A stretch of 64,000 bases of DNA from Paragonimus westermani (taxonomy: Eukaryota > Platyhelminthes > Trematoda > Plagiorchiida > Troglotrematidae). Shown here piece after piece: positions 24,801-34,499 of this stretch. Every line of letters begins with the position of its first letter. The stretch's first letter is position 1. The notes beneath the pieces were generated by a model that saw only the letters and a list, made by a program, of their open reading frames with translations, was not told the origin of the DNA and did no database searches. The stretch is taken from positions 3,450 through 67,449 of the forward strand of contig QNGE01002686.1 in NCBI GenBank assembly GCA_008508345.1, read 5' to 3'. The position numbers and the translations under genes are program-made.

Positions 24801-27800
24801 CATAATTACAATTCAAAAGTATTCCGGTATTCAATCAACACACACTCTTTGAGAAAACAGAACAGGATCACTGTTTTTGCTGGAAGCTGTATTAAAAATA
24901 CATCGGCTTTATGCACTTTCACACTCATCCAGAATAAGTGAATCAGTTTCACCTTGCTTGCTTGATAGTATCGATCGCCTGCACGACCCGTACGAAATAA
25001 TCGTCATTCCTCTAGATACTATTTCTTGCTCGGCTGTACGTGTGATTCTCGTCACTTTACCCCACTCGGCAGTTCTATGGCGCCCGGCATATCGATTTAC
25101 AAGTATTTTTCAGTACGTCCTATTGACTTACGCTGCAGTGGTGTTTACTTTCAGTTTTGTTCTGCGAAGCTACGCCAGTCTATCGGTGACATTCCCCCGA
25201 CCTCATGCTCGCCGGTCTGGTCGATCACCTGGCCGCAGTTGCAGAACATCCTTAGGGTAATTGCCATCGAGTGTTTGTCAGAATCGCGTGCGAAAGTGCG
25301 GATCCTTTTACATTTGATATTGGCACTTCACAAGGGATGACAGTAAGTCAACCAAGATACACTGAATGGACTTACTGACCACATGGGTGCAAGAGTCTTC
25401 ACAGCCCTCTCAACAAAATTTAGACCAACCTGCTGTCCGTGTATGAAAACGGCAGCACTACTGTTTTAGCAGCAAATTCATGCTGACTATATTTATCAGT
25501 GATTAGTTCATTCGAAGATACATGGAATAGAACGTCTATTTGAAGAAATTCATAGGAGGCCTATGTGAAAGCCAGCGACTGGTACTGTAATTCGATTGCA
25601 GCTATGTAGAATTTTAGTGTACAGAAAACAAATTTTTTTTAAACACTGACTTCCCTTTAACCACTTCGTCAGAGCAAAAGGAAAACATATTACGATATGT
25701 TAACATTTCGCTTACTCTCATCAGTGGCAAACGCAAAACATGTCAGTAACACGCATCATACAGATGAAGACAAACATGGACTAGACACGCCTACCACCAC
25801 ACCAGGTATTATGTAATCCTGACCATGGGTTGCCTTAACCTTTTCTGTGCACGTAACGTCGGCTGGTTGGTTCGGATGAGCGTTACTTCGCAGAAAACCA
25901 ATAACTTTGAGTTTCGATTGCGCAACAGTTTCATGAATGAGTTTAATTGGTTAGCTTGATGACCTGTTGTCATGAGGTGTTTAGCAATCGATGACGTTGG
26001 ATTCCGAGCCGTCAGTGCACCAGGCTGAGGCTGGTGCATCATCAGTTGTTTCCACTACCTTCGGGCTGTGTTTGGCGACCCGCTGTGATAGTTGTCGATC
26101 TGTTCTGTCTATGTAAACGTCGCTGTAACTGCAGGTGAACTGGCACACAACATGGGAGACAGAAGAGTTTGGCAAATTACTTTCGCGATTGCGGAGAATT
26201 GGTCCTCTGCTGGTTTGAAATATGCGCAGCCGCATACGTTTGAGCCGGAGCAGACTTTAATTTGTGCTTTATGTCGTTGGCTAGATGGGTCGCCTTTGAA
26301 TGGCAAGAATAAGAAAACATCTTGTTTTTGAGCCGTCCGTATGTGCTCAGTGCTCTTCTTCATCGTATTATGTGCCTCAATGAATTTACCGGGGTATCCA
26401 TTCGCTAATAAAGTTGGTCTCAACAACTATTGTTCTGTCTGCAGTGTATCGGGGGGTACAAATAGGTCTGGCTCTCTGAAAAAGTGTCTTTACCAAACCT
26501 CTTTTTTATGTAGTAGGAGGAAAACTCGAAAACAGAAAATATTGATCACCCCATATTTTGCGGTGAGCTGAGCGCTGTAACGTGCCATCTGCACGTCTAG
26601 TAATGAGTACATTCAGAAAAAGGTGAATTGTTGACCGATTCCACTTCGTGAGGCAAACGGGTTAGGGTGTATGTTATTAAGGGAGTTGAAAAACAAGTCA
26701 AAATGAGCGGCATCAGTAAAAATTAAGATATCGTCATCATCATATTCTTGTCATTCAAAGCCGACCATCTAGCCAACCATGGCATTGATGGCAGCTACAG
26801 TTATTCATACAGCTTGGCATGCACCTACGAATTAGATTTTTTTAATTTACTATGCCTCCCGGCAACCCTAATTTTTTAGCTGAATGGCTTTTATGATCAA
26901 TGTTTGTTGTGGCTAATTTTTCAGGGAATCTATTTACTGGAATACTCACTGACCTGGCTGTCTGATGCTATCTTACATTAGGACAAGAATATCTACATCT
27001 GAGAACACCGGTACAAATACTCGACTAGTCAGAGTATTGTTGCCTTCATGTGTCACATTGTTATGCATCGTTTTAATTTTTATTGTTTTGATGAAGTAGC
27101 CCAGTGAAATTGATCAGTCAGTGCGTTTGTGTGTTGCTTTGTACATTGTCACACCGCGTTTCAAATGTTGCGGTTGCGCCATCGTACTGTAGTGTTCGAC
27201 GTAAATGTGTTTTTGTGTTAACTCAAGAAGGTCCGTGTGCTGTTTACTATGGATCACAGTGTGCGCCTGTACAACACACACTGTCATGACTACTTCGCTG
27301 GAGGTCACGGTCGGTCATCCGCAATGATTTATTCTGTTGTGTTGTACTACGGCTTTAACAATACTTCCTAACTTGATACGTAAATTGTTGCTTATAGCCG
27401 AGTCATCTCAAAGCTTTCTATATATTTCCATTTTGTACTGTTGTTCATCTCCTTGTCCTCAAAGACGATACATTACTCATCTTACTGCATCACTGTTCAC
27501 CTAGTGTCGGCATCACGGTTCTCCTTCCTTACTTGTTATGCACTCAGGGTGGATGTCTCGGCTGTGGATTTACCTTGGCACTTTCGTGCGGAGCGTGTAC
27601 CCAGCATAATCTTCTTTCCAGCCTCAAGGTAATCAGTGTACAAACAGTTTCTTTTTTCATTCCGATTACATGCCTTTCTATAGTTATCCGTTCCACCGTT
27701 TATTTCTGTGCTGCATATTGTGGTTCTGTGGATAAGTCACTTTGTTGTATTGGCTATTTTTCTATCCTAGCTGGTTTCTATGGCAACAGAAGAAACAGCT

Positions 27801-28763
27801 ACCTATCAGACAGAACCCGCCAACGTGGTTTTCTTACGTCGATATGACTTCCGTAAATTCTTGTACCGTCACACACATTTGGCCAAGCAGTGGTCGACGA
27901 CCGATCACGTTGCATAGGGTAGTCGGAAGTTTTGTATGAACTCGTTTCACACACTCATCAGTCAGAAATGCGTGACTAACGTAATACCCAGGACAACACT
28001 TCTCAAGCGCACCTCATAAAACGATCTGAATTGTAATTGTTATTCACAAATCTGACATAGTATATAATCTGCGTTCTTTCGGCTGGTGCCTAGTTGCTGC
28101 ACTATCTTGCTCTGTTGGATCTACTGTGCCTAGCACAGTCCACATCTTGCACTCTACTTCTTTATGTATTTAGCTTCATTTGCCTTCCAATATACTTAAG
28201 TGGTCGTCTTTTTCAGGTCTTCCTACTCCGTTCCCTTTCCATCCGCTTCGATGATTACCCACGATCTGTCCTTTCGACTGAGCAATTTCCTTCGGGAACA
28301 CATCGGGCTACCCTGTGTGACAAGGACATTGGACGTTGATCGAGCATCGTTGTCGTCAAGAAAGCACTTACTCAGCGTTTTGCAGAGCGATCTCAATATG
28401 ATCCCAATCGAGAAGCTCTCCCGTCAACTTCATAGTATGTGTCATAACGACTCATCTACATCACCCTCAATCAATCGACTGAAAGCTTGTCAAAGCGGCA
28501 TTCGTGCGGTCATCAGTGACTACACGACTAAATATAAGCATGCACAACGCACTGCCTCCGCTCTTCTTAGATATTTGCAAATAAACTTGAATGATTTGAA
28601 CGCACGGATGGTTTCACCTTTTTATCGAATGCTGTATGCAACCCATGGACAACAGATTCATATGACCAGCTCTCTAATGTTTCAGTCTGATTTGTGGAAC
28701 ACCGTTTCTGCGTTTGAACGGAACGTATCCAATCTACTTCGTTTGTTGTCAGTCAGTGGTTGA
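6589..28763 (+). CDS. TXNDC11: TXNDC11-like thioredoxin-domain protein, seven 3' exons (gene span)
   Basis: The homologue of thioredoxin domain-containing protein 11 is read from exons 6589-6834, 7605-7962, 10154-10509, 13068-13116, 16807-17137, 27548-27628 and 28217-28763. All introns are GT-AG and the phases join without conflict. The total is 1968 nt, or 655 codons plus TGA. TXNDC11 is an ER-membrane thioredoxin-family protein, linked in mammals to dual oxidase maturation and ER quality control. Diagnostic matches are SPVLLIFGPHLSLA, HTLDSLLHPKLVWEL followed by SAVIVDQS, SLSQFISDYHASVLKPWF, LVLLYY, and VDVSAVDLPWHF followed by VPSIIFFPAS. The N-terminal anchor and first thioredoxin fold are not in the exons found. 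The last fold lacks its CXXC. Gene identity rests on remembered family sequence; the exon structure rests on splice signals and phase. Confidence 0.85.
6835..7604 (+). other. Intron between TXNDC11-like exons A and B
   Basis: GT-AG intron of 770 bp with T-rich sequence. I see no repeat or gene in it. Confidence 0.8.
7605..7962 (+). CDS. TXNDC11: TXNDC11-like exon B
   Basis: The acceptor is cccctttatcttcag and the donor GTCAGT at 7963. It enters in phase 0 and leaves in phase 1. It starts IRTLEVSYGAC, matching the helix after the LFxPF strand (EITEVALEYNNC in the vertebrate protein), and encodes a Cys-containing lumenal segment (residues 83-201). The codon split across the next intron joins to Asp. 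The end (FQILDLAKDS) runs directly into FAEQAAIWL of the next exon. Confidence 0.85.
8738..8897. repeat. Perfect 56-bp inverted repeat with 48-bp loop
   Basis: 8738-8793 (starting TTCCAGAGTTAAGC) is exactly the reverse complement of 8842-8897 by base-by-base reading. A 48-bp spacer lies between. The arms end sharply on both sides. In the pre-mRNA of the host gene this would fold into a long perfect hairpin. It could be a foldback/MITE, a snap-back duplication at a repaired break, or an assembly artefact. No target-site duplication is evident. Confidence 0.9.
8934..8965 (+). repeat. Dispersed repeat, plus-strand copy
   Basis: The segment around GAGCTTGGCGAACATATCAA (8938-8960 region) recurs in reverse complement at 15678-15705 with about one mismatch in the core. 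Both copies translate to a short LPSLANISIP run, in opposite orientations. This suggests two pieces of the same transposable element, which I cannot name. Confidence 0.6.
10154..10509 (+). CDS. TXNDC11: TXNDC11-like exon C
   Basis: The acceptor is gatttttcttcag and the donor GTAAGC at 10510. It enters in phase 1 and leaves in phase 0. It encodes residues 202-320. NWTLQFHTLDSLLHPKLVWEL, then a short loop, then SAVIVDQS match the NxxLNxYLLDSNLFWxYAERLG and FAAIVDxKEESHY thioredoxin-like region of TXNDC11. One N-glycosylation sequon, NWT, precedes this strand, and a second, NAT, lies in the loop; both fit a lumenal protein. Confidence 0.88.
10510..13067 (+). other. Intron between exons C and D
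   Basis: GT-AG intron of 2.6 kb. An ORF at 12133-12339 follows an acceptor-like TTTGCAG, but it is not needed for the reading frame and resembles nothing known. Otherwise nothing recognised. Confidence 0.75.
13068..13116 (+). CDS. TXNDC11: TXNDC11-like exon D (49-bp microexon)
   Basis: This 49-bp exon has acceptor ccttattctgcag and donor GTGAGT at 13117, entering in phase 0 and leaving in phase 1. It reads AEAVYRLEEPVNYESL and bridges VIVDQS (exon C) to SQFISDYH (exon E). The family has the matching run ESHYVLD, spacer, LTLESF. It was too short to show as a long ORF and was placed by homology and phase. Confidence 0.85.
13117..16806 (+). other. Intron between exons D and E
   Basis: GT-AG intron of 3.7 kb. 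It carries the minus-oriented copy of the dispersed repeat near 15678-15705, and its minus-strand ORF (15494-15703) may be the remainder of that element. No other recognisable feature. Confidence 0.75.
15494..15705 (-). repeat. Dispersed repeat, minus-strand copy with short ORF
   Basis: On the minus strand from 15705 the sequence matches the 8934-8965 repeat and continues as an open frame (starting MPSLANISIP) to 15494. A short frame tied to a repeated segment suggests a fragment of a transposable element rather than a gene. The family is not recognised. Confidence 0.4.
16807..17137 (+). CDS. TXNDC11: TXNDC11-like exon E, last thioredoxin-like domain with lost CXXC
   Basis: The acceptor is ttgtccgctcag and the donor GTACGT at 17138, entering in phase 1 and leaving in phase 2. 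It opens QFISDYHASVLKPWFRHS, matching the FIQNFSVLYSPLKRHL block, followed by a Ser/Arg-rich linker and an FITEIRS block. The thioredoxin strand LVLLYYTRACVFA lies at 17019-17057. The family has YYAPWCGFC here, so the Trp-Cys-Gly-Phe-Cys active site is reduced to Ala-Cys-Val-Phe-Ala and only the first Cys remains. The exon ends LLFA plus a split Arg that joins VDVSAVDLPW in the next exon. Confidence 0.9.
18450..19770 (-). pseudogene. RTE-clade LINE fragment, RT and C-terminal region (second lineage)
   Basis: The minus-strand frame 19694-19428 reads AAQQIQEQCRE, LYALFVDFGKAFHS and VKQGCVLA, which are RT fingers and palm. After a gap, 19301-18756 has LLFADDNALST (the YADD box as FADD) and C-terminal blocks (FRYFGSNLST, LQARVTKAS, SETWT). 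Further homology reaches about 18450 (RIPKQLLYGE, then a RRFNEW-like block). Stops and a deletion between the two ORFs show it is dead. It differs clearly from the RTE copies at 1-4440. It is inserted antisense to the host gene. Confidence 0.85.
20460..20890 (+). pseudogene. RTE-type LINE 3' fragment in sense orientation
   Basis: The 20486-20707 frame contains VSNVMAHQRVFRKSARC, ITEVLEIQ and TKRLP, followed in another frame by RTLFST and LKK-like residues. This matches the C-terminal DRVSN / HLRWLGHVLRMP / RLPRR blocks of the first RTE family in the window. It is short, frame-broken and 5'-truncated. It is the only recognised fragment in this intron that shares the host gene's strand. Confidence 0.5.
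22600..22655. repeat. TA-rich microsatellite at the 3' end of an RTE LINE
   Basis: A run of TATATG/TATATA units at about 22606-22650. On the minus strand it directly follows the 3' end of the RTE copy at 22650-24010. RTE-clade LINEs commonly end in short tandem repeats rather than poly(A), so this is probably the element's own tail. Confidence 0.7.
22650..24010 (-). pseudogene. RTE-type LINE fragment, RT to 3' end
   Basis: Reading the minus strand from 24010, the frames give an EEQAGFR-like block (about 23930), an SVDRE-like palm block (about 23810), an SSFLFNNVL block, and NTEYADETALI, the YADD box region, near 23570. LRHLWR-like and C-terminal pieces follow, with RSQWRSCCRSL at the 3' end (about 22790). 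Stops and frameshifts occur throughout. It is antisense to the TXNDC11-like gene and belongs to the same broad family as the 1-4440 copies. Confidence 0.75.
25809..26745 (-). pseudogene. Penelope-like element fragment, RT end plus GIY-YIG endonuclease
   Basis: On the minus strand the RT YxDD region is visible near 26740 (YDDDDILIFTDAAHF). The thumb follows (DGTLQRSAHRK; a KRGLVKTLFQRA-like block), then ANGYPGKFIE and KKSTEHIRTAQKQD at 26400-26330. A GIY-YIG-type domain at 26235-25809 has VCQFTCSYSDVYIDRTDRQL, then SSIAKHLMTTGH and a basic end. RT followed by GIY-YIG is the defining order of Penelope-like elements. The YIGRT motif reads YIDRT here, and frameshifts separate the pieces, so the copy is dead. 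It is antisense within the host intron. Confidence 0.85.
27548..27628 (+). CDS. TXNDC11: TXNDC11-like exon F
   Basis: The acceptor is cttgttatgcactcag and the donor GTAATC at 27629, phase 2 on both sides. The translation VDVSAVDLPWHFRAERVPS then IIFFPAS is the strongest match in the gene to TXNDC11 (VDVSQNDLPWEF, then LPTVLFFPCN). It forms the beta-strand and cis-Pro region of the last thioredoxin fold. Confidence 0.93.
27629..28216 (+). other. Intron between exons F and G
   Basis: GT-AG intron of 588 bp with nothing recognisable inside. Confidence 0.8.
28217..28763 (+). CDS. TXNDC11: TXNDC11-like exon G, terminal exon
   Basis: The acceptor is gtggtcgtctttttcag and the first base completes an Arg codon. 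It reads through HDLSFRLSNFLREH, the closing helix of the thioredoxin fold (ITLPNLLRFILHH in the family). A helical, Leu- and Gln-rich tail of about 150 residues follows, where vertebrate TXNDC11 carries a coiled coil. The stop TGA is at 28761-28763. The tail itself is not conserved enough to recognise residue by residue. Confidence 0.88.
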
Positions 28764-29270
28764 TAAGTCTGTTTTGCTTTTACTGTGCGATTGTGATCGA
28801 CCAGTGTTTTGGTCTCTTGAAATTTTTGTGAAAACTGTTGACAGATTCTTGCATGTATGTGGTTTGATATTTCCCTTGCTCTCAAAACGTTGTTTCCTGT
28901 CTTTTTTGTCTGCTTCGGTTTTCGGGTCACTCGGATTTCTTATTTTCGTATGCTCTTTGGGGTACTTTGATACTTTCGTTCAATCTACGTGAAGCCAGTC
29001 AGTACAGTTTATGCAGAATTACCTACTGATATGTTTCTGTGTAATTCAAATAAATTTGTGATTCGAAGTAGTTGTCGGATAAGTGGAGATCATTTTGTCA
29101 TCCCCTGTCAGCTGGATGTCTTTCAGTGGAATGGTTTCGCATTATCGCTCACTAGTTTTAATAACATGACTAAACCGATTATATTTTTGCAGCTGTCCGA
29201 TTGTATAGTTCAGTGGTAGCGACGGTGGTGTAATCTTGTCTATTGCCCCCAGATTAGACTTTCGAATAAA
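28764..29270 (+). promoter_or_regulatory. Probable 3' UTR with two polyadenylation hexamers
   Basis: Downstream of the TGA there are canonical AATAAA hexamers at 29049-29054 and 29265-29270. Either could end the TXNDC11-like transcript. The interval has no other recognised feature. Confidence 0.5.
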
Positions 29271-30919
29271 CATTATCCTCTTGCTATGAAAGCTTTAGCC
29301 GTCGGTTGCTGTTGATTTGAACAAAGCAGAAGATTGGTGTTTGAATGCTAGAGGTTCCATTAATCTTGTTCACTGTGTACCTCATTTCCCACCAAGTTTG
29401 CTTTATCGCACTTTTCTGTTCATATAGCCAGTTACGTTTATTAAAATATTTGATTATAGTATGTTGAGCAGACGTCTGTGAGCTGTGGGATCTTTGGTAA
29501 ACTGCGTGCACGGGTGAATCTGTTTTTCCAGGGCACAGTACAGTTTGATGCGATAGTATGCCAGCAACCAGCAGCACTTATATACATGCTTTTGAACTTC
29601 ACTCTTGCACGATAATATCCTTCCTGTATAGTCCATTGTTCAGCACTGTAAGGAGATACGTCAGCCACACTACCCCAATTATAACCTAGTTGCCAAGTTT
29701 GTTCACTGAGAGCAGCAAGTTGGTTCTTGTTATCAATATGCAATTCAGTGGCCAGTGAATTTGGTGAGAGTCTTGCGTTATTAGATTGTTTCCCTCTGAG
29801 GTGACCGGTCCATGTGGGCGGTATTTGCGAGCGAATGTAGCCAGCGGTCTGGATAACTCGTCTGTACCCGATTTGGGTTAAGGGGCGCAGTGGTAAACTC
29901 GGCTGTCCCGTGAGAACGTGAACCGAAGGCGAAATTCCGGGCTTATCGCTTATATGCATTGTCTATGAGAACGAACTGCTAGTCTAGTTTTTGTTTCCGG
30001 AAAGAGCGTGTTGAGGATCGTATGTGAATGCGGATGATGCTAATGCATTTGATGTGGAGATCAACTGGTCCAACTGAAAATGATCTCAATGAAACCGTGG
30101 CGTACGTTCTATCCGCGAGCTCTCCAGGTTTCGCGTTAGAGGTGGATGTTGTCGCTTCACATCCACTGATGCTAGTCGGTTTCTACAAGTTTTGTCTCCC
30201 GAGGAATTCGGTGGCACTCCCACGTGATCTTAGGTAATGCACCTTCGTCACTGCTTTCGCGGTTTGGCCGCAATGACACAAGTCAAGCGTCTATTGATAA
30301 AGGATTGTACTTCGTCCAGACTGTGCCTGTTATCAACAAATCAGGGTCAATGTACGGATCAACGAATGCAGTGCTGGTGAATTTACACCTCTAGTGAATT
30401 AGACGGCAACAGTCGGTTAAGTGAGTTATTGTTCTCACCTAACAGATATATTGTTGTGGGTTTCATATGTCCGGCGGGTTGTTTGGCATGCATATGCTTA
30501 ATAAGTACATATGGTCGACACAAATCTCGGGATAGATGGCGCGATGCTGTATCGAGTTGTTGCCTTGTTCGTTTCTAACGGTAAGGTCTGAGTTCTGGGA
30601 TAAACTTATCGGTGTAGATGGTGGAATTCTGGAAAGTTTGTCTTACAAAAGCACACCCACTCCAGTGTACACTTTCACACCAGTTTTTACACTGACCGTC
30701 GAATTTGGCGTATGTGGCATTAACTTTCGGTTCGCTGGATCTTCGGAAGGTGGTTTTTGTTTCGCTGGGTTCTTATGGTTTAGGAAGTATGGTACCCCCA
30801 TCTCAATGGATTTTGTTATGAATCGGCGTTACAGAACGTGTTTCCGTAGCAGATTCGACCTCACTGTGGCAGTCAGATTGTAGTCCGTCTGTTTCTATTA
30901 CGCGAACTGCCTAAATAGT
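29271..30919. other. Unassigned intergenic stretch with one long minus-strand ORF
   Basis: No family recognised. The longest ORF is 29441-29959 minus (172 codons, starting MHISDKPGIS). It has no motif I know and may be chance or an unidentified element. A plus ORF at 30536-30883 is likewise unassigned. Confidence 0.4.
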
Positions 30920-31530
30920 GAGAGCATTTAGGGTGAGTTGAGTGCTGAGGTGGTTAGGAGTAGTCGGGCATCTTGCGAGGTTACACCGTTTTTATGTAGC
31001 AATGAAATGAGAAGGATAAAGGGTGATACTGCCAATTGACATCTTGAAGTAACCCAGTCATCTAGCCGCTTGAATTTATCAACTGATGCTGCTAGGTGAG
31101 TTGTTGCCGGTAGTGTATTCCATGTCGAACAGACTCGGACGGCAAAGCTGCCGTCAATATAAGAGACTACTACGCAGTATAGAAACCTTGTGTATGTGGT
31201 CCATGAGATAATATCGGTGGTGGTAAAAAGTTAGTCGTTAGGCTCACCCGAGAAACATGGTTTTATGTGTCAGCATAAGGTCGTCTCTAAAACGCCGGTG
31301 GCTTAGAGGGAATAATTCTAGCTGTAACAGACGGTTCTCGTATGACAAGCAGGATAGATCGTCAACTCGTGGACGCCGTATTTTGGATAGCCCATAGAGC
31401 AGTTATTTCTTTCCTCTAGTAGGGTGCACATGCCTGGGTGTTGGTTCCCAATAGTGGCCTTATCAGTGTGCTATACTGTGGTGAAAGTCTATTCGATTCA
31501 CCGCTTTTCCAAACTTCGACACAATGAACG
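30920..31530 (-). pseudogene. CR1-type LINE 3' fragment
   Basis: Read on the minus strand from 31530, the frames give IAH-x-x-GHYWEP-like residues. DDLSCLSYENRLLQLELF follows, then SHRRFRDDLMLTHKTMF and KFKRLDDWVTSRCQLAVS near 31050. These are the C-terminal blocks of CR1-like LINEs (LSYExRLLxLxLFPLxYRRLRGDL, then VDTFKRxLD). In-frame stops are present. It is truncated at the 5' end, with no RT core. Confidence 0.75.
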
Positions 31531-33450
31531 ATCCAGCAAGGGACCAACCCAAACGTCGCCTCAAGATGTCACATCAAGATTGGACAAACAGTTTGAATCT
31601 TACATCTTCTGTTATTCAAAGTTGTTTGTTCTCTGTTGTACCAGTCAGCTTACAACTTTTGACTTTGCGTGTACTGTTGAGGTCAGCCAATGACAGGCTA
31701 ACATCTTTACTACTGATGTACATCCATAAATGCGAGTTCTTGTCTCGTGACTAACAATTGCTTACTGCAACCAGCCCGAGGTCTTCTCATCACTTGTGCA
31801 GGAGGCTTTCATTCAAGTGTGGTTTACAGGGCTATTGAATATAGATATTCGAGATGTTGGTTAGGGGAATCCGATTGAGCGTTTCTGGTTTGCTGTTGGC
31901 TTTCTTTTCCAAGATAACGTTATTACTGTGGGGAAGGTTCGATGTGATAACGATGCCTGAGTCTTCCTTGGTGGTCACTGGCTAAGTTAGTGTCGCCGAT
32001 GCGGTATATCTTAGTGCCGTGATGACTCTTTGACTTGGACATGTTGAAAGGCGGTTCGACCGAGTGTGTGTATTGTGCTCTTGCTCGGACGTGATCAACA
32101 TTAGCCCGCACAGACGGTGGCAACAGTAGAGAGAACGCCTGGTTTAGAAGGTGGACAAAATGGTGTTGTGGTGTTTATAAGCGGCAGCGTCTTTAATTGC
32201 GTGGGCGTTCACGTAAGTGCGTGGCATTGATGCACATACAACTTTGCTCATCCTGCAAGACTCGAGATTAAAATTGTAATCGTGTTTCTTCAGAAGCTTC
32301 TGAATTGTATTCTTGGTTACTTTCCGATGAGGCTTGAGGTTTGTCGTTTGGGTGCGTTTAACATAGTACAGCTGTGGACCATTTTTTGGTCTTACATTCG
32401 GTTTTAGATGTTTACAGTTGCGTTAACTCGGACGACGATAGAAAACGGTATGATTACAGTCTTAGTAAATGTTGTTGTATGTGTACCTCACGCAATACAT
32501 GTTTATCATCCTTCATGGGCAACCGTCGAACCGATTGCAATAATCATCGCATCATAGGAATGTTATGGTTTGCGGTAATTAACATTTTTCTGCATGGATG
32601 TTTATTGCGTATATCGATCCTAACTTGGCTTCACTCCACTCGAATTTACGGTGCTTCGCAGACTGCTAACTATACGATTTTCCGAACGTCATCTTGGCTG
32701 TTTGTTCGGCTGATGTCGGTTGAAATGTTAACGTAATCATTCGTCTGAAACGAATGCGGCTGTTTTTCGACAAAGCAATCCTGTTGTTCGAGAGTTGTGC
32801 TCCGGTGGCTCCCCTGTTGTCTTCCTTTTCCACTCTGTTCATTTACTGATTGTCACGGTTACTCCCAGAGTGTGCTAGAATCAGTGGTTCTTCTTTTCAA
32901 CTTGAAATATATGAATTGTCAGTTTCTCGACCGTTAGTATCTGATTTCTCCCTGCTTTGACTGGTATGAAGATAAAAGACGAACAACTCTGAAAGGATGT
33001 CATAGTATGATGTTCTTACATCCTATTTCTAAAAATTATCTTGCATTGTTCGAAAATGTCATAAGAAGTGGACGAATCAGAGACACACCTATCCCGGCAA
33101 TCGGAGAAATATCTCGTGGTCGTCGCACGTTTATAACCCGCAGCAGGTGGATCACAGACAAGACGAACCACCACTATGGAACATCGATCCAACAGGTGAG
33201 AAGCGACATGAAAATCAGCAACAGAGAATCCGCCAAACGGCCAGAACTCGGCAGACGTCCAAAGTGCGCTTAAACAAAAGCAGCTGTGTTGTCGGCTGGC
33301 ATCCCAGTTTATAAAATCTAGTACACGTTCGGCAGAGCAACTGTAAATTGGATATTTAATGTCTCGATATTTTGTTACAGTCTGTGATATTTTGTTCCTG
33401 TTAACCTTCAGATCTACAGAAACAATGAAGCGCAAGATGGTTCACTCCAC
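31531..33450. other. Unassigned intergenic stretch
   Basis: I see no gene, RNA or named repeat. ORFs at 32374-32736 plus and 33016-33435 minus have no recognisable motif. The latter sits just 3' of a CR1-like fragment and could be its decayed tail. Confidence 0.45.
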
Positions 33451-33472
33451 ACTGTACGCAATCCTTATCCAG

Positions 33473-34210
33473 CTAGCTGTTACGAGCCGTGCTGAACATG
33501 GAACTACACGGATGGCTAGTTTGTGTGAGAAATGCAAATGCAATTATACGATCCTCACTAAGGTAGCAGTGTTCTGAAGTGTGTAGATTCAAAGCTGGTC
33601 GTCTAACTTCACAAAGTTTAGTATGAAGTCCTCGAACGTTCTGGGTGGCACGTTGTTGCACTTTCACAAGGAGCACTGTCTTTCTGAAGAGAAGGTGACC
33701 AGACCCCATTTTCATCCCAAAGGTGCAGAGGAGTGAAGATGGATAACCGTTGAAAGCAGCGGAGGGCAAACTGACCGAAAAACCACTTGAGTAACGCTTG
33801 GACGCATTAGCCCTTTCTGCAGTCTTCGCGATGTTGCGTGAGCTCGAGAGGGTATGGGAGACCAACGTGCCGAGACCCGTCTCAGTGAGGACCTCCAAAA
33901 GAAGCCTGCCGTCAAGATAATAGGCAGTGGCTGCCGAGTGGCGGATGTGCATAACCATGTGCTTTCGAACATTAAAATCAGGCCTATTTGCGTGGGTCCA
34001 TTCATACAAACTACTGAGGTCATTCTGTGTGGTGGCTGAGTCATCAAAAGTGCTCGTGACGCACCAAATGTTGATATATGCGAACAGCAACAGTAGGGAC
34101 GAGGTTGAAGTGGAAGATCATCTGTAAATATGACGAATAAAAGCGGACCAACAACAGAATATTGGAGGCTACCGCTGTAATTTACTAGCAGTTAGAAAAC
34201 ATGGAGAGTC
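33473..34210 (-). pseudogene. CR1/Jockey-type LINE fragment, RT palm to C-terminus
   Basis: A VVGPLLFVIFTDD block at about 34150 is the RT region ahead of the catalytic box. The 34090-33473 frame then reads FAYINIWC where active copies have the FADDxKxWC box. It continues with LSSLYEWTHANRPDFNVRK, LGTLVSHTLSSS and VQQRATQNVRGL. The two catalytic Asp residues are gone, and a frame change precedes the box. It is a different lineage from the fragment at 30920-31530. Confidence 0.8.
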
Positions 34211-34499
34211 TACAAGCCTGTATTAGCGAACACTGTTCAGAAGTATGTCCAGAAAATCACCTAAACATTTACTGCTCTTCGGTGATGTATTTATCGAAAA
34301 GAATTGCATATATAAGTATGTCCTGGAAAGCCAGTTATCGCACTGCACCAATTTCACGGCTATTGATCGTACACAAATAAGTGGGTCACTGCAAATCTGC
34401 AGGCTTCCAAGCAAGACACGTCAGTCAGAACTGAACGCCATGGCGAAGACTGATGAAGCAAGCTGAATAACGCCCTAAAATAATAGCATGTTTCCGAGA

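Larger units (their letters stand above)
17138..27547 (+). other. 10.4-kb intron between exons E and F
   Basis: The donor is GTACGT and the acceptor ttatgcactcag. Phase 2 on both sides lets exons E and F join to encode ARVDVS, as in the family. The intron contains four retroelement fragments (18450-19770 minus, 20460-20890 plus, 22650-24010 minus, 25809-26745 minus) and a TA-rich microsatellite. The spaces at 17138-18450, 24010-25800 and 26750-27547 show nothing I recognise. Confidence 0.85.

Noticed and set aside
25114..25256. Exon-like block with a good acceptor (gtatttttcag) and AGG|GTAATT donor between exons E and F
   Set aside because: It would break the exact phase match between 17137 and 27548, whose junction ARVDVS matches the family. 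Its translation fits no part of TXNDC11.
29195..29235. tRNA-like AGTTCAGTGGTAGCG near 29207
   Set aside because: No B box or acceptor stem follows at tRNA spacing. It is probably a chance A-box match in the 3' UTR.
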